Assembly (NCBI RefSeq): GCF_051014445.1
Contig: NC_135144.1
Coordinates: 558,001 to 622,000 of the forward strand
Reading direction: 5' to 3'
DNA length: 64,000 bases
Source: Colletes latitarsis
Lineage: Eukaryota > Arthropoda > Insecta > Hymenoptera > Colletidae
Part shown: positions 54,644 through 64,000 of the stretch, in pieces
How the letters are laid out: every line of letters begins with the position of its first letter
Numbering within the stretch: the stretch's first letter is position 1
Translations under genes and position numbers: made by a program
The notes under the pieces: generated by a model
Seen by the model: the letters and a program-made list of their open reading frames with translations, nothing else
Database searches by the model: none
Told to the model about the DNA's origin: nothing

Positions 54644-55627
54644 CTATTTTGTCATTAACCAATATCTGTATACCCTATTAATATTAATTCCTTTTTCGGC
54701 CTTTGGATTTAGCTTTGAATATCTGCATGCCTCGGGAATTCGTACAAAAGCAGTGCTTCCATATAAGTGTAAGTTTGAAACATCAGCCCTTTTATTAAAA
54801 AATATTTCATATGGTGTTTTTCTTATTCTTGTGTTTGCTAATAGGCGATTTCCAATGTAGGCAGCCGTGTAAATACATTCTGGCCAATAAAACTTGTCGA
54901 CATTTGCCTCTGACAGCAAGCAGCGTGCACGATCCATTATCGTTCTGTTGTGCCTTTCGGCGACTCCGTTCAATTCGTGTGTGTATGCTGGTCCTGGTTT
55001 CAAATAAATACCTTCTCGTTTCGCTAATTCATCAAAGTTTTTGTTAAGATATGATTCTCTTCCATTGTCACATCGAATTTCTTTAATACTTTTTCCAGTT
55101 TGATTTTTTACTAATTTCCTAATATACCTAATGAAGCAATAAAAAACATCACTTTTTTGTTTTATGCAATACACAACAGCAATTTTACTGAAATCATCTA
55201 TAAAAGACACAAAGTATTTCTCACCATTATGACCTGTCTGAGTTATTGGACCATGGACATCTGTATGGACTATTTGTAACAAATCATTTGCTCTTGTACG
55301 TTTGTTTTTAAATTTCAAATTTGTCATTTTATTCTCCGGACAAACTTCGCATTTTATAAATTCGTTTTCGAGTTTCACCGGTGTTCCATTTAGCAGCTGA
55401 GCTTCACACAAATATTTTAAATCTCTAAAATTTGTGTGACAAAGTATATATCTATGCCATTTTTCTATATTTGAAATTCCCATTGAACTAGTGTACGTAC
55501 TTGTTTTCTTATTCTCAAGTCTGGCAACTTCTCCATTTAATTCAAAGAGTTTATTTCTTTTAACAGCAATAGCAATGAGTTTTTCTTTCGAATTACAAAT
55601 TTTATTGTAATTCATTGTCTTTCTCAA
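54644..55627 (-). pseudogene. Copia integrase (GAG-pre-integrase plus catalytic core)
   Basis: This is a 327-codon open frame. An N-terminal zinc-binding region is present (WHRYILCHTNFRDL at about residues 57-70, then CEVCPENK at about 95-102), though the first His-His spacing is unusual. The DDE core follows: Asp in IVHTDVHGPI (about residue 123), Asp in RCDNGRES (about 185) and Glu in NGVAERHNR (about 222). All three catalytic residues are therefore present. The C-terminal part reads PYEIFFNKRADVSNLHLYG and then decays. The enzyme would insert the cDNA, giving the 5-bp duplication seen here. It is called a pseudogene because it is an isolated fragment of a broken polyprotein, not because its core is damaged. 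Confidence 0.88.
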
Positions 55628-55679
55628 ACATTATTTTTAATTGTTTTGATTTACAAATACAAGAGACACTTAGTAAGTT

Positions 55680-55905
55680 TTGTTTCATTTCTGGTACATA
55701 GTATATACATTTTTAATCTTTATTTCCTCCGACTTATCATTAATGTTAATCATTACATTACCAATTTTTCCAGATATTAGTTTAAAACCATCACCAACTT
55801 TAATATCAACCGGGTTTTGTAGATTTTTGGATTCATAAAAGTACTCATCTGTGTTTATTATGTGATCTGAGCAACCACTATCTAGTAGCCATTTAATATT
55901 TCTAC
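55680..55905 (-). pseudogene. Copia aspartic protease domain, broken
   Basis: The minus strand encodes KWLLDSGCSDH at about 55895-55862, which holds the DSG active site of the copia protease that matures the polyprotein. Downstream GDGFKLISGKIG and, after a frame change near 55710, a stretch with NLLSVS are where the domain should end and the integrase leader begin. The frame change falls in an AT-rich run, and the flanking identity to the family is otherwise good. Confidence 0.75.
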
Positions 55906-55994
55906 TTCTTCTATTTTGCTACTTTTCATTACTTCAACCTTGAATGAATTGTAATTTCTACTGTCATCTAGACTCGAATTTCCAGCCACTTTTC

Positions 55995-56819
55995 TATCGT
56001 GTCTATTTTGTATATGTTTGAAAAGGTTGCCTTTTGTAATAATTATTAAAGTTTTCTGGGCAGTAACGTTGGATGTGCCCTGACTTATTACACTGACTTA
56101 ACATACCGCTTCAGTAGTCGTTGCACTGCTATGCTGATTATCCTTTGAATTGAGATACTTGTTCTGATTGCGTTGTACGTGTCGAAACCTATGACCTCTA
56201 GGATTTTTAGTTAAATTTGAACTAAACGTGCGAGTGTAATTTCTGCTGTACTCAAAGTAGTAACTTTTACCGTTTCTCTTTTGATACTCTAACAGTAATT
56301 TAGATTTTACATACTCAACTGTTTTCTCCTTCGTTGGCAGTGCATCAATAATATCAACAATACGTGAGAAGTTAACGTTAATAACAGATAATTCAATTTA
56401 TCCTCTTCATTCACAGTCTCACCAGTATTTTTGAGCCTATTTATATGCGTTTCAAATTCGTTAAAGAAGTCACTTGGATTTTCACCTTCTTTCATTTTTA
56501 ATTCTAACAATCTTCTTTTACACAATAGCTTTACTGCACTGTTTTTAACTAGATAAATTTCGTCAAGCTTTGCAATCATATTTTTCGCAGTCGTTTCTGA
56601 TATTATTAATTCTAACTGAGTGTTTGAAATACTGTTTACGATGTAACTTTTTGCTTTAATTTCCTTTTTTATTCCAATCTTCGACTCTTATTTCAGCCGG
56701 TCTTTCATCATGTAGAATAACCTCGTTACAGTCTTTCATTTCTAAAAATAAATTTAGCCTGAATTTCCAGTTCCATAAAATATTTGTAACATGAAATCGT
56801 CCTTTTTTTCACTTGCCAT
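55995..56819 (-). pseudogene. Copia gag (UBN2-type capsid with zinc knuckle), broken
   Basis: The likely start is the ATG at 56819-56817, in a frame opening MASEKKDDFM; a stop appears within about 25 codons after an apparent base loss. The best preserved part, 56579-56307, contains LLELKMKEGENPSDFFNEFE and NEEDKLNYLLLTL, typical of the copia-type gag polyprotein, which assembles the particle around the RNA. A zinc knuckle remnant CNKSGHIQRYC lies at about 56092-56058 in another frame, with its first Cys lost or out of frame. Several single-base shifts at A or T runs separate these pieces. It shares the minus strand with protease and integrase downstream, as one original polyprotein. Confidence 0.8.
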
Positions 56820-56890
56820 GCTTCAAACTTAGGATATCTTCCTTTCACAACTAAATTTCTTTTCTTTACTGTTAACGAACAAACCACGGA

Positions 56891-56902
56891 CCTCTGCTAC
56901 CA
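56891..56902 (-). other. Copia primer-binding site (initiator tRNA-Met)
   Basis: Directly abutting the 5' LTR, the minus strand reads TGGTAGCAGAGG, exactly complementary to CCUCUGCUACCA, the 3' end known for animal initiator tRNA-Met. The match is 12 nt with no gap to the LTR. Drosophila copia itself primes from an internal fragment of the same tRNA, so this element uses the 3'-terminal mode. Confidence 0.85.
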
Positions 56903-57090
56903 TGTTAAAATACTGTTTATATTATTTATTATAATGAATCTTGTTACAAAACAAACACACTTATTTTCCATTGTGAAAAGAAAACTTAAAAACTAAAAGA
57001 ACATTCCTCGACGTGTGCTTCTCTCACAAACACACACACACACTCCTAAACACTAAAGAAACTAACGAATTTTAAGTCATATTTCTAACA
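56903..57090 (-). repeat. Copia 5' LTR
   Basis: 188 bp, TG...CA ends on the sense (minus) strand. It contains only a short CA stretch (about 57030-57043), which probably resembles the ancestral state. An AATAAA signal on the minus strand (56925-56930) lies near its 3' end. Compared with the other LTR it lacks about 22-25 bp after the CA tract and differs at about three aligned bases. Confidence 0.95.
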
Positions 57091-57095
57091 ATAAC

Positions 57096-57232
57096 AGTAA
57101 CAGTTTATAAAAAAATAACGAATTTCCACAGATGCATAGAAATGCATATCAATAATGTACTGAATTAGGCGAATCGAATAATGTATCACTCACCCCGATC
57201 CGTGAACGGGCCTAGCGTTTGCTAGGAATATA
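57096..57232 (-). repeat. Right inverted arm of Merlin-like element, outer part
   Basis: Reverse complement starts TATATTCCTAGCAAACG, like the left arm at 51069, and includes GATCGGG-TGAGT, GATTCG-CTAATTCAGTA and ATATGCATTTC. With 52440-52539 it makes one continuous arm of about 235 bp split by copia. Confidence 0.75.
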
Positions 57233-57905
57233 ATGTTCCATAACTTTTCAACAAAGTCTAAAATTTTTCCCAAGGGTTTTTGAATACCTATACACTGTAT
57301 AGATATCCTGTTTCCTTCAACCGAACGACATGTGTCCCTAAAAAATATATTTATAAAGTAAGTCGGTCAAGTAGGAAGAATATTCAGATATTTAAGAATA
57401 TGAATATATTGGTAAAAATATCCATTCCTCTTACCTTTATGTCCTGTGTATTGGATAATATAGATTTACATACTTTTACCGCTGAATTCGAAATTCTGAA
57501 CTAAACATAGGTACAGGACTCGTAAAAACCGTTTTTTATTCTTTTTATAGTTTTATCTGTTTTCCAAAAAACAACCAATTAAATTAAGTTGCAAGAATGC
57601 AAAAGCGATAAAACTTACAGAGGCTTTAATAGAAAATTATAAAACAAAATGTTTACTTAAGACTTTACCTTTTGTAAAAACCGGCGATATTGACTGTGTG
57701 TGTGTAAATCGTCGTACGTTCGCGCCCGGTGCAGTAAACACGTGCATCGATCTAGGTTACGTACGTTCCTCACGTGCCACTTTCTCAATCTATACTTTTA
57801 CATAAAAATTACTTAGAAAATCACTCCTACTCCTCATTTGGACAGAATTTTTACTTTCATGATTTTAGCGAAAAGTCGTTTTCCTGCTCGGGGAACACAT
57901 ATGTA
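57233..57905. other. AT-rich DNA with a degraded foldback end
   Basis: No gene recognised. AAAATTTTTCCCAAGGG at 57260-57276 resembles the right end of the foldback elements. CTATACA-C-TGTATAG forms a short palindrome at about 57288-57302. The part 57358-57490 resembles 49316-49440. A small CpG-rich patch lies at about 57705-57775. Confidence 0.5.
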
Positions 57906-59283
57906 CAGGGTGTTCGGCCACCCCTGGGAAAAATTTTAATGGGGGATTCTAGATGCCAAAATACGAAAATACAGACGAAAATCAAGAATACCAATTTGTT
58001 GATAGAGGCTACGTTGAAAAGTTATTAACAATTAAACTCAAAAATTTCAAATCGTTCTGGAAAAATTGTTATCGGTTGCGGGGGTCAATTGCAATCATTT
58101 TTGGTGAATACACATACCTCCGAAATCTTACCCACTTTCGAGATAAAAATTCGAGAATGTGTGAAATTTTTTCGATGGAAAAGAAAAATTTCAAATCGTT
58201 TTGGAAAAATTGTTATCGGTTGCGGGGGTTACTTACAACCATTTTGGGTGAATCGTCATACCCCCCTAATCATGCGCATTTTCGAGAAAGAAATTCAGTA
58301 CGGGCGGAACTTTAAACGTTAATAACTTTTTAATAAAGCCTCCATTAACAAATTGGTATTCTTGATTTTCGTCTTACTTTGGTCTCTAGAATCCCCTGGG
58401 AGAAATTGTAATGGGAGATTCTAGAGGTTAAAGTAGGATGAAAATCAAGAATACCAATTTGTTGATGGAGTAATACGATACTAAACAAGTTATTGACGTT
58501 TAAAGTTCCGCTCTTACTTTCGAATTTTTTTCTCGAAAATGCGCAGGATTTCGTATGTGGTATGTCTATTCACCGAAAATAATTGTAATTGACCCCCGAA
58601 ACCGAAAGTAATTTTTTCAGAACGATTTGAAATTTTCTTTTTCTTTCGTCGAAAAATTTAGGCACTGTCTGTCGATTTTTCTTAAAAATTCCTTTCTGAT
58701 TTTTATTCAGTTTGTAAAATAGTTGTTTAATAATACTCTTTGTGTAGGTACCCATGAGCTCTACTCGCGAAAAAAAACGTTTCATTGGAATATATTCACT
58801 ATTCACTATATCAGTAGGAGTTGCGGGGGCTGTTTGAAAATTTGACCAGTTATATGGGATTTTTCTCACTTTACGGGGTCAAGGAACAACTTTTCCAACA
58901 TCTCTACATATTCTCCATTAAAATATGCGTTGTGTTGCTGTTTTGAAACATTAAAATCGTTCAATCCGGCTGTCGACCAAAAAAAAAAAATGCTTGTAAC
59001 TGACCCCTGCAACGAAAACTAATTCTTCCAAGACGATTCGAAATTCTTTTTTACTTGAATTTTTTTTGTCGAAACTGAGTAGGATTTCGGGGGTACGATT
59101 CTAACTGACCTCCGCGACCAAAAATAATTTTTTCAGAACGATTTGAAATTTTTTTATTTAATGTTATTAATAACTACTTTTTAACGAAACCTCAGTCGAA
59201 AAATTGATATTCTTAATTTTCGTCTTATTTTGGCTTCTAGAATCTCCCATTAAAATTTTTCCCAGGGGTGGCCAAACACCCTG
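57906..59283. mobile_element. Foldback/MITE-like element with CAGGGTG termini (long copy)
   Basis: The left end CAGGGTGTTCGGCCACCCC (57906 on) is inverted at the right end, ...GGGGTGGCCAAACACCCTG (to 59283), and both sides are flanked by TA (57904-57905, 59284-59285), fitting a TA target duplication. Inside, a unit of roughly 150 bp (AAATCGTTCTGGAAAAATTG, GGTTGCGGGGGTCA, ATTTTCGAGAAA) is repeated in forward orientation in the left half and inverted in the right half. A second pair of GGGATTCTAGAG-type ends meets near 58390-58430, so this may be two elements fused or nested. About 320 bp at 58655-58975 is not repeat-like. Frames at 57953-58322 and 58570-58869 follow the subrepeats and are not convincing genes. 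Confidence 0.75.
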
Positions 59284-59285
59284 TA

Positions 59286-59385
59286 TATATTAAATCAATA
59301 TTAATGAAATTACACCTTGACCGAATTCATTTCAATCCCCCCACACTAATACATATATTGTGTGTAGCCCATAAATGGTTGAGAA
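59286..59385. other. Short AT-rich spacer
   Basis: Sequence between the foldback element and the transposase relic. It may include the decayed upstream end of the relic, but nothing readable remains. Confidence 0.4.
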
Positions 59386-60560
59386 TGGAGTCACCTTTCC
59401 TATACTGGTATTATTAGATGGTCGCAGGTCCTGCATAAATTTCAATTTACATAATTTTTGTTTTGAGTAAACTCATTTTACTTTTTTGTATATTACCTAA
59501 TGCAACTCATATTTTCCAGCCATGCGATGTAGGAATATTTAGACGATTAAAAGTTGCATGGCGAAAGGTAGTACAGGAACATAGACAAAGTACGTAGGTA
59601 GACTAAACCCATTACGAAGGTGAATTTCGCACCAATATATATATCATACCATATATAAATTCCATGAAGAAGGAAATGCTTTTAAAGCTTGTGGTGGCCT
59701 ATGACCGTTTAACTCAAATACAATTTACTAGACAAAACGTATTTCAGAAAGAAGAAAATAAATTAGAATTCATGTCGCCAGATGAAACTGACATCAATGA
59801 CAGCAATATAGGTAGTTTTACATAGCATTCAAGAGCATATTCCAGATGATCTGAGAGGGGAACAATTTTCTTTTCTATATAGAAAATATTAAAATACAAT
59901 CGGGACACAACTAAGACACAACACAAGACACAACTCGCAGAGAGAAAGCACTGCTGATGTTCAACGCAGTGCAGTTCATAGTAACAGTAAAACCAATACC
60001 AGTGTAGAAGACTAATTTAACAACGTTTCGCTAGAAGAAACTAATATATGATATACTGATCATTAATTAACTTTAATATTTCATGACAATGATGCTTTTA
60101 CTTTTTTCTAATGGGAATTGTTTTGTTTCCGATGGTACTGAAATCAAACTACATTAATTCTACAACGTTACTTTACTTATTTTCTCGTAAAGACAAAGAT
60201 TCTCCAGAATCTATTCTGGATAAACATTATCAACATTATCAAAAAATTGAAAAAACAACAAAGAAAAGAAAAGAAAAGAAAAGAAATATAGAAAGGTGTG
60301 TGCAATCAAAGTTACATCAAAGACATGGAAATAGACTCAGCTTGAAAAAATAGAAGCAATTGATAACCAGGAAAAAGAAAAACAAAGAATGAAAGAAGAA
60401 CGATTAGAAAAGAAAAAAACAAGCCGAGAAATTAAAAGAAGAAAAGCTATTGAAAAAAGAAAGAAAAACAGAAAAATGAAAAGGAAAAGGAGAAAGAAAA
60501 GCAAGACGAAGAGAAGGAGAAATGTAAAACTCAAACTAAAAATAAAAATAAAGTTAAGAA
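59386..60560 (+). pseudogene. pogo/Tigger-like (DDE_1) transposase, C-terminal remnant
   Basis: Three pieces in different frames read in the order expected of a DDE_1 transposase. FPILVLLDGRRS at 59396-59431 holds the second catalytic Asp (codon 59417). LPNATHIFQPCDVGIFRRLK at 59493-59552 is the family's hallmark NATH-LQP-DVG-F block. HEEGNAFKACG at 59663-59695 leads to GL-stop-PFN, the stop TGA (59702-59704) standing where the family has Trp. An acidic LEFMSPDETD stretch (about 59764-59793) and a very Lys/Glu-rich tail at 60230-60560 follow, as in insect members. The first half of the enzyme, including the DNA-binding domain, is absent. Pogo-type elements also gave rise to host CENP-B proteins, but this fragment is clearly a dead transposon gene. 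Confidence 0.65.
60230..60560 (+). repeat. A/G-rich low-complexity tract
   Basis: A strongly purine-biased plus strand with (AAAAG)n near 60259-60286. It probably encodes the basic tail of the transposase relic; the minus-strand Phe/Leu-rich frame at 60337-60534 is its shadow. Confidence 0.7.
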
Positions 60561-61000
60561 CGTGAAAAGAAAATAATAAATAATATTATTGTGTTGTTTT
60601 TACAGGGTGAATGTAGTAACTGAACCAGGTGGTTATGACTATGCAACATTTTTATTAGCATCTTTTTCAAACTCCACTTGGAACAACACTGTACGTATGT
60701 ATGTATGGGATTATCAGGAACCGTGTTTGTTCGTTAATCGGCACACTCGTATTTATTTCGTTAAACACAGTCACACCTACTACGTACTTTTCTTCAATCT
60801 TTCTCTCTTCCGTGCTGTCTTTTCTCGCTTTCTGGGTTATTCACCCATCAGCTGTTCGGCCGTACGCTCGCCGCGTGTTGACGGCTTTTTCGGCGGTAAC
60901 CGTCTTCGCTCGTGCAAGCTCGTGGACAGCGAACGATTCGCTGTTCGGCCAAAAATTCGTGCGCGATTTAATAATTTTCAACTGCACGGTTCCCTACATA
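60561..61000. other. Unrecognised stretch, CpG-rich toward its right end
   Basis: AATAAA occurs near 60574. TTTTTACAG at about 60597-60605 looks like a splice acceptor, followed by an open plus-strand frame to 61047 that I do not recognise; codons after 60700 look non-coding. CpG density rises at 60850-60990 (GCCGTACGCTCGCCGCG). It may be the remaining 3' flank of the pogo-type element plus older DNA. Confidence 0.4.
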
Positions 61001-61677
61001 CAGGGTGTTCGGCCATCCATGGGAAAAATTTTAATGGGGGATTCTAGAGGTCAAAATAAGACGAAAATCAAGAATACCAATTTGTTGATGGAGGCACTGT
61101 TAAAAAGTTATTAATGTTTAAAGTTCCGCTCGTACTGAATTTTTTTCTCGAAAATGCGCAAGATTACGGGGGTATGTCTATACATAAAAAATGATTGTCA
61201 CCGACCCTCGCAACTGAAAATAATTTTTCACAGAACGATTTGAAATCTTTCTTTTTCATCGAAAAATAAAGGCACCCGATTAGATTTTCGGTAAGGAATT
61301 TTTTTCTCGAAAGTGCGTAGGATTTCGGGGGTATGTGTAATGACCAAAAATGATTGTAATTGACCCCTGTAACCGAAAATAATTTTTTTAGAACGATTTG
61401 AAAAATTTGTTTTTCGCCGAAAAATATCAACACATACTCGAATTTTTTTCTCGAAACTGAGTAGGATTTCGAATATATGTCTATTCACTAAAAATGCTTG
61501 TAATTGACCTCCGCAGCCGAAAATAATTTTTCTGGAACGATTTGAAATTTTTGAATCAAATTGTTAATAACTTTTTAACGAAGCCTCCATCAACAAATTG
61601 GTATTCTTGATTTTCGTCTTAGTTTGGCCTCTAGAATATCCTATTAAAATGTTTCTCAGGGCTGGCCGAACACCCTC
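61001..61677. mobile_element. Foldback/MITE-like element with CAGGGTG termini (short copy)
   Basis: The left end CAGGGTGTTCGGCCATCC (61001 on) and right end CTGGCCGAACACCCTC (to 61677) are inverted, flanked by TA at 60999-61000 and 61678-61679. The last base is C where G is expected. Three direct subrepeats of about 105 bp each start near 61143, 61303 and 61448 (TTCTCGAAA, AGGATTTCGGGGGTATGT, AATAATTTTT..AGAACGATTTGAAA). It is 677 bp, about half the long copy, and lacks the non-repeat core. Frames across it (for example 61164-61488 minus) are read-through of the subrepeats. Confidence 0.75.
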
Positions 61678-61696
61678 TATACTACTATGTTTACTA
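61678..61696. other. Right island-satellite junction
   Basis: Nineteen bases separate the foldback element from the first satellite base. Satellite homology starts at AGATCCTGGG (61696 on), the direct continuation of the left block's ...GTTGGCCA. Confidence 0.8.
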
Positions 61697-64000
61697 GATC
61701 CTGGGTTTTTTTCGGGTTTGAATCACGTAGTAATGTGGTAACAAACTGAAGCAGTCAATAAAACCTGGTTTCGATCAATATTTTAGAGGAACACACCGGT
61801 TAGGTCTGGGATTTGCGCGCATATGGCTTATACTTTCGCCTTTTTCGCAAACTTGTTGGCCAGATCCTGGGTATTTTCCGTGTTTGAAACACGTAGTAAT
61901 GTGGTAACACACTGAAGCAGTCAATTAAACCTGGTTTCGATCAATATTTCAGAGGATAACACCGGTTAGGTCTGGGTTAGGTCTGGGATATGCGCGCATC
62001 TGGCTTATACTTTCGCCTTTTTCGCAAACTTGTTGGCTAGATCCTGGGTTTTTTTCGGTTTTGAATACCGCAGTAATGTGGTACCACATTGAAGCAGTCA
62101 ATTAAACCTGGTTTCGATTAATATTTTAGAGGATAACGCCGGTTAGGTCTGGGTTAGGTCTGGGAAATGAGCGCATCTGGCTCATGATTTTGCCTTCTTC
62201 GCATACTTGTTGGCCAGATCCTGGGTTTTTTTCGTGTTTGAATCACGTAATAATGTGGTAACACACTGAAGCTGTCAATTAAACCTGGTTTCGATCAATA
62301 TTTTAGAGGATAACACCGGTTAGATCTAGGTTAGGTCTGGGTTATGCCCGCATCTGGCACATGATTTTGCCTTCTTCGCATACTTGTTGGCCAGATCCTG
62401 GGTATTTTCCGTGTTTGAATCACGTAGTAATGTGGTGACACACTGAAGCAGTCAATTAAACCTGGTTTCGATCAATATTTTAGAGGATAACACCGGTTAG
62501 GTCTGGGTTAGGTCTGGGTTATGCCCGCATCTGGCTCATGATTTTGCCGTCTTCGCATACTTGTTGGCCAGATCCTGGGGTTTTTTCGTGTTTGAATCAC
62601 GTAGTAATGTGGTGACGCACTGAAGCAGTCAATTAAACCTGGTTTCGATCAATATTTTAGAGGATAACACCAGTTAGGTCTGGGTTAGGTCTGGGTTATG
62701 CCCGCATCTGGCTCATGATTTTGCCTTCTTCGCATACTTGTTGGCCAGATCCTGGGTATTTTCCGTGTTTGAATCACGTAGTAATGTGGTGACACACTGA
62801 AGCTGTCAATTAAACCTGGTTTCGATCAATATTTTAGAGGATAACACCGGTTAGGTCTGGGTTAGGTCTGGGTTATGCCCGCATCTGGCTCATGATTTTG
62901 CCGTCTTCGCATACTTGTTGGCCAGATCCTGGGGTTTTCTCGTGTTTGAATCACGTAGTAATGTGGTAACACACTGAAGCAGTCAATTAAACCTGGTTTC
63001 GATCAATATTTCAGAGGATATCACCGGTTAGGTCTGGGTTAGGTCTGGGTTATGCCCGCATCTGGCTCATGATTTTGCCGTCTTCGCATACTTGTTGGCC
63101 AGATCCTGTGGTTTTTTCGTGTTTGAATCACGTAGTAATGTGGTGACACACTGAAGCAGTCAATTAAACCTGGTTTCGATCAATATTTTAGAGGATAACG
63201 CCGGTTTGGTCTGGGTTAGGTCTGGGTTATGCTCGCATCTGGCTCATGATTTTGCCTTCTTCGCAAACTTGTTGGCCAGATCCTGGGGTTTTTTCGTGTT
63301 TGAATCACGTAGTAATGTGGTGACACACTGAAGCAGTCAATTAAACCTGGTTTCGATCAATATTTTAGAGGATAACGCCGGTTAGGTCTGGGTTAGGTCT
63401 GGGTTATGCCCGCATCTGGCTCATGATTTTGCCTTCTTCGCATACTTGTTGGCCAGATCCTGGGTATTTTCCGTGTTTGAATCACGTAGTAATGTGGTGA
63501 CACACTGAAGCTGTCAATTAAACCTGGTTTCGATCAATATTTTAGAGGATAACACCGGTTAGGTCTGGGTTAGGTCTGGGTTATGCCCGCATCTGGCTCA
63601 TGATTTTGCCTTCTTCGCATACTTGTTGGCCAGATCCTGGGTATTTTCCGTGTTTGAATCACGTAGTAATGTGGTGACACACTGAAGCAGTCAATTAAAC
63701 CTGGTTTCGATCAATATTTTAGAGGATAACACCGGTAAGGTCTAGGTTAGGTCTGGGTTATGCCCGCATCTGGCTCATGATTTTGCCTTCTTCGCATACT
63801 TGTTGGCCAGATCCTGGGTATTTTCCGTGTTTGAATCACGTAGTAATGTGGTGACACACTGAAGCAGTCAATTAAACCTGGTTTCGATCAATATTTTAGA
63901 GGATAACACCGGTTAGGTCTGGGTTAGGTCTGGGTTATGCCCGCATCTGGCTCATGATTTTGCCTTCTTCGCATACTTGTTGGCCAGATCCTGGGTATTT
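61697..64000. repeat. Satellite DNA array, 177-bp monomer (right block)
   Basis: The same satellite resumes here in the same orientation and register, about 13 monomers running off the window end. The first monomer is a diverged 166-bp-type unit with a single TTAGGTCTGGG followed by GATTTGCGCGC. From about 62400 on, most monomers carry GTGGTGACACAC in place of GTGGTAACACAC, and several carry GCCGTCTTCGC or GAAGCTGTC. These variants are rare in the left block, so this is a distinct subfamily. One monomer near 62080 has the GGTACC of class C but otherwise reads as class B. Confidence 0.97.

Noticed and set aside
54102..54860. Plus-strand frames across the copia pol region
   Set aside because: Antisense shadows of the minus-strand reverse transcriptase and integrase.
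57953..58322. 120- and 77-codon frames with internal repeat (NFKSFWKNCYRLRG)
   Set aside because: The peptide repeat mirrors the foldback DNA module, and the overlapping frame is equally open; no sign of selection.
60337..60534. Phe/Leu-rich minus-strand frame resembling a membrane protein
   Set aside because: Complement of the Lys-rich purine tract, not a real hydrophobic segment.
61164..61488. Minus-strand frames of 86-89 codons
   Set aside because: Subrepeats of the short foldback element read in two frames.

Overview
The window is eukaryotic, almost certainly insect, and most likely from a hymenopteran (bee, wasp or ant). That placement is inference from three things: a satellite carrying the G-rich 11-mer TTAGGTCTGGG, which I recall as one of the extended hymenopteran derivatives of the insect TTAGG telomere repeat; AT-rich unique DNA; and insect-type transposon remnants. 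No intact host gene, rRNA or tRNA is visible.

Layout. (1) 1-48655: one uninterrupted head-to-tail satellite array, about 275 monomers of 177 bp (a minority are 166 bp), with nested higher-order structure: 4-mer, 11-mer (about 1,934 bp), 14-mer (about 2,477 bp) and 23-mer (about 4,059 bp) repeats, and an 8,813-bp tandem duplication of about 50 monomers whose crossover monomer can be located at 18304-18480. (2) 48656-61696: a 13-kb AT-rich island made largely of mobile-element debris. From left to right it holds unrecognised AT-rich DNA; a CpG-rich 1-kb block that may be the LTR and leader of a BEL/Gypsy-type element; a Merlin/ISXO2-like DNA transposon remnant with ~190-bp inverted arms; a Ty1/copia element (52540-57090, minus strand, 5-bp ATAAC target duplication) inserted in the right arm of the Merlin-like element; a foldback element with CAGGGTG termini (57906-59283); a pogo/Tigger-type transposase relic (about 59390-60560); and a second, shorter foldback element (61001-61677). 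(3) 61697-64000: the satellite resumes in register, about 13 monomers of a slightly different subfamily.

How it fits together. The array behaves like a subtelomeric or pericentromeric satellite evolving by unequal crossover and short conversion tracts. Each monomer has two abutting TTAGGTCTGGG units, and the 166-bp monomers lack exactly one of them. The island sits in the array with the monomer phase kept on both sides, and edge monomers on both sides share rare variants, so the array was probably continuous before the island arrived. Inside the island the insertions are nested: satellite > island > Merlin-like element > copia > an expanded (CA)85 microsatellite in the copia 3' LTR.

None of the transposon reading frames is intact. 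The copia frame breaks sit mostly at homopolymers while its two LTRs differ at only about 3 aligned positions, so some breaks could be sequencing errors. All other open frames I saw in the satellite, the CA tract and the foldback repeats look like chance frames.
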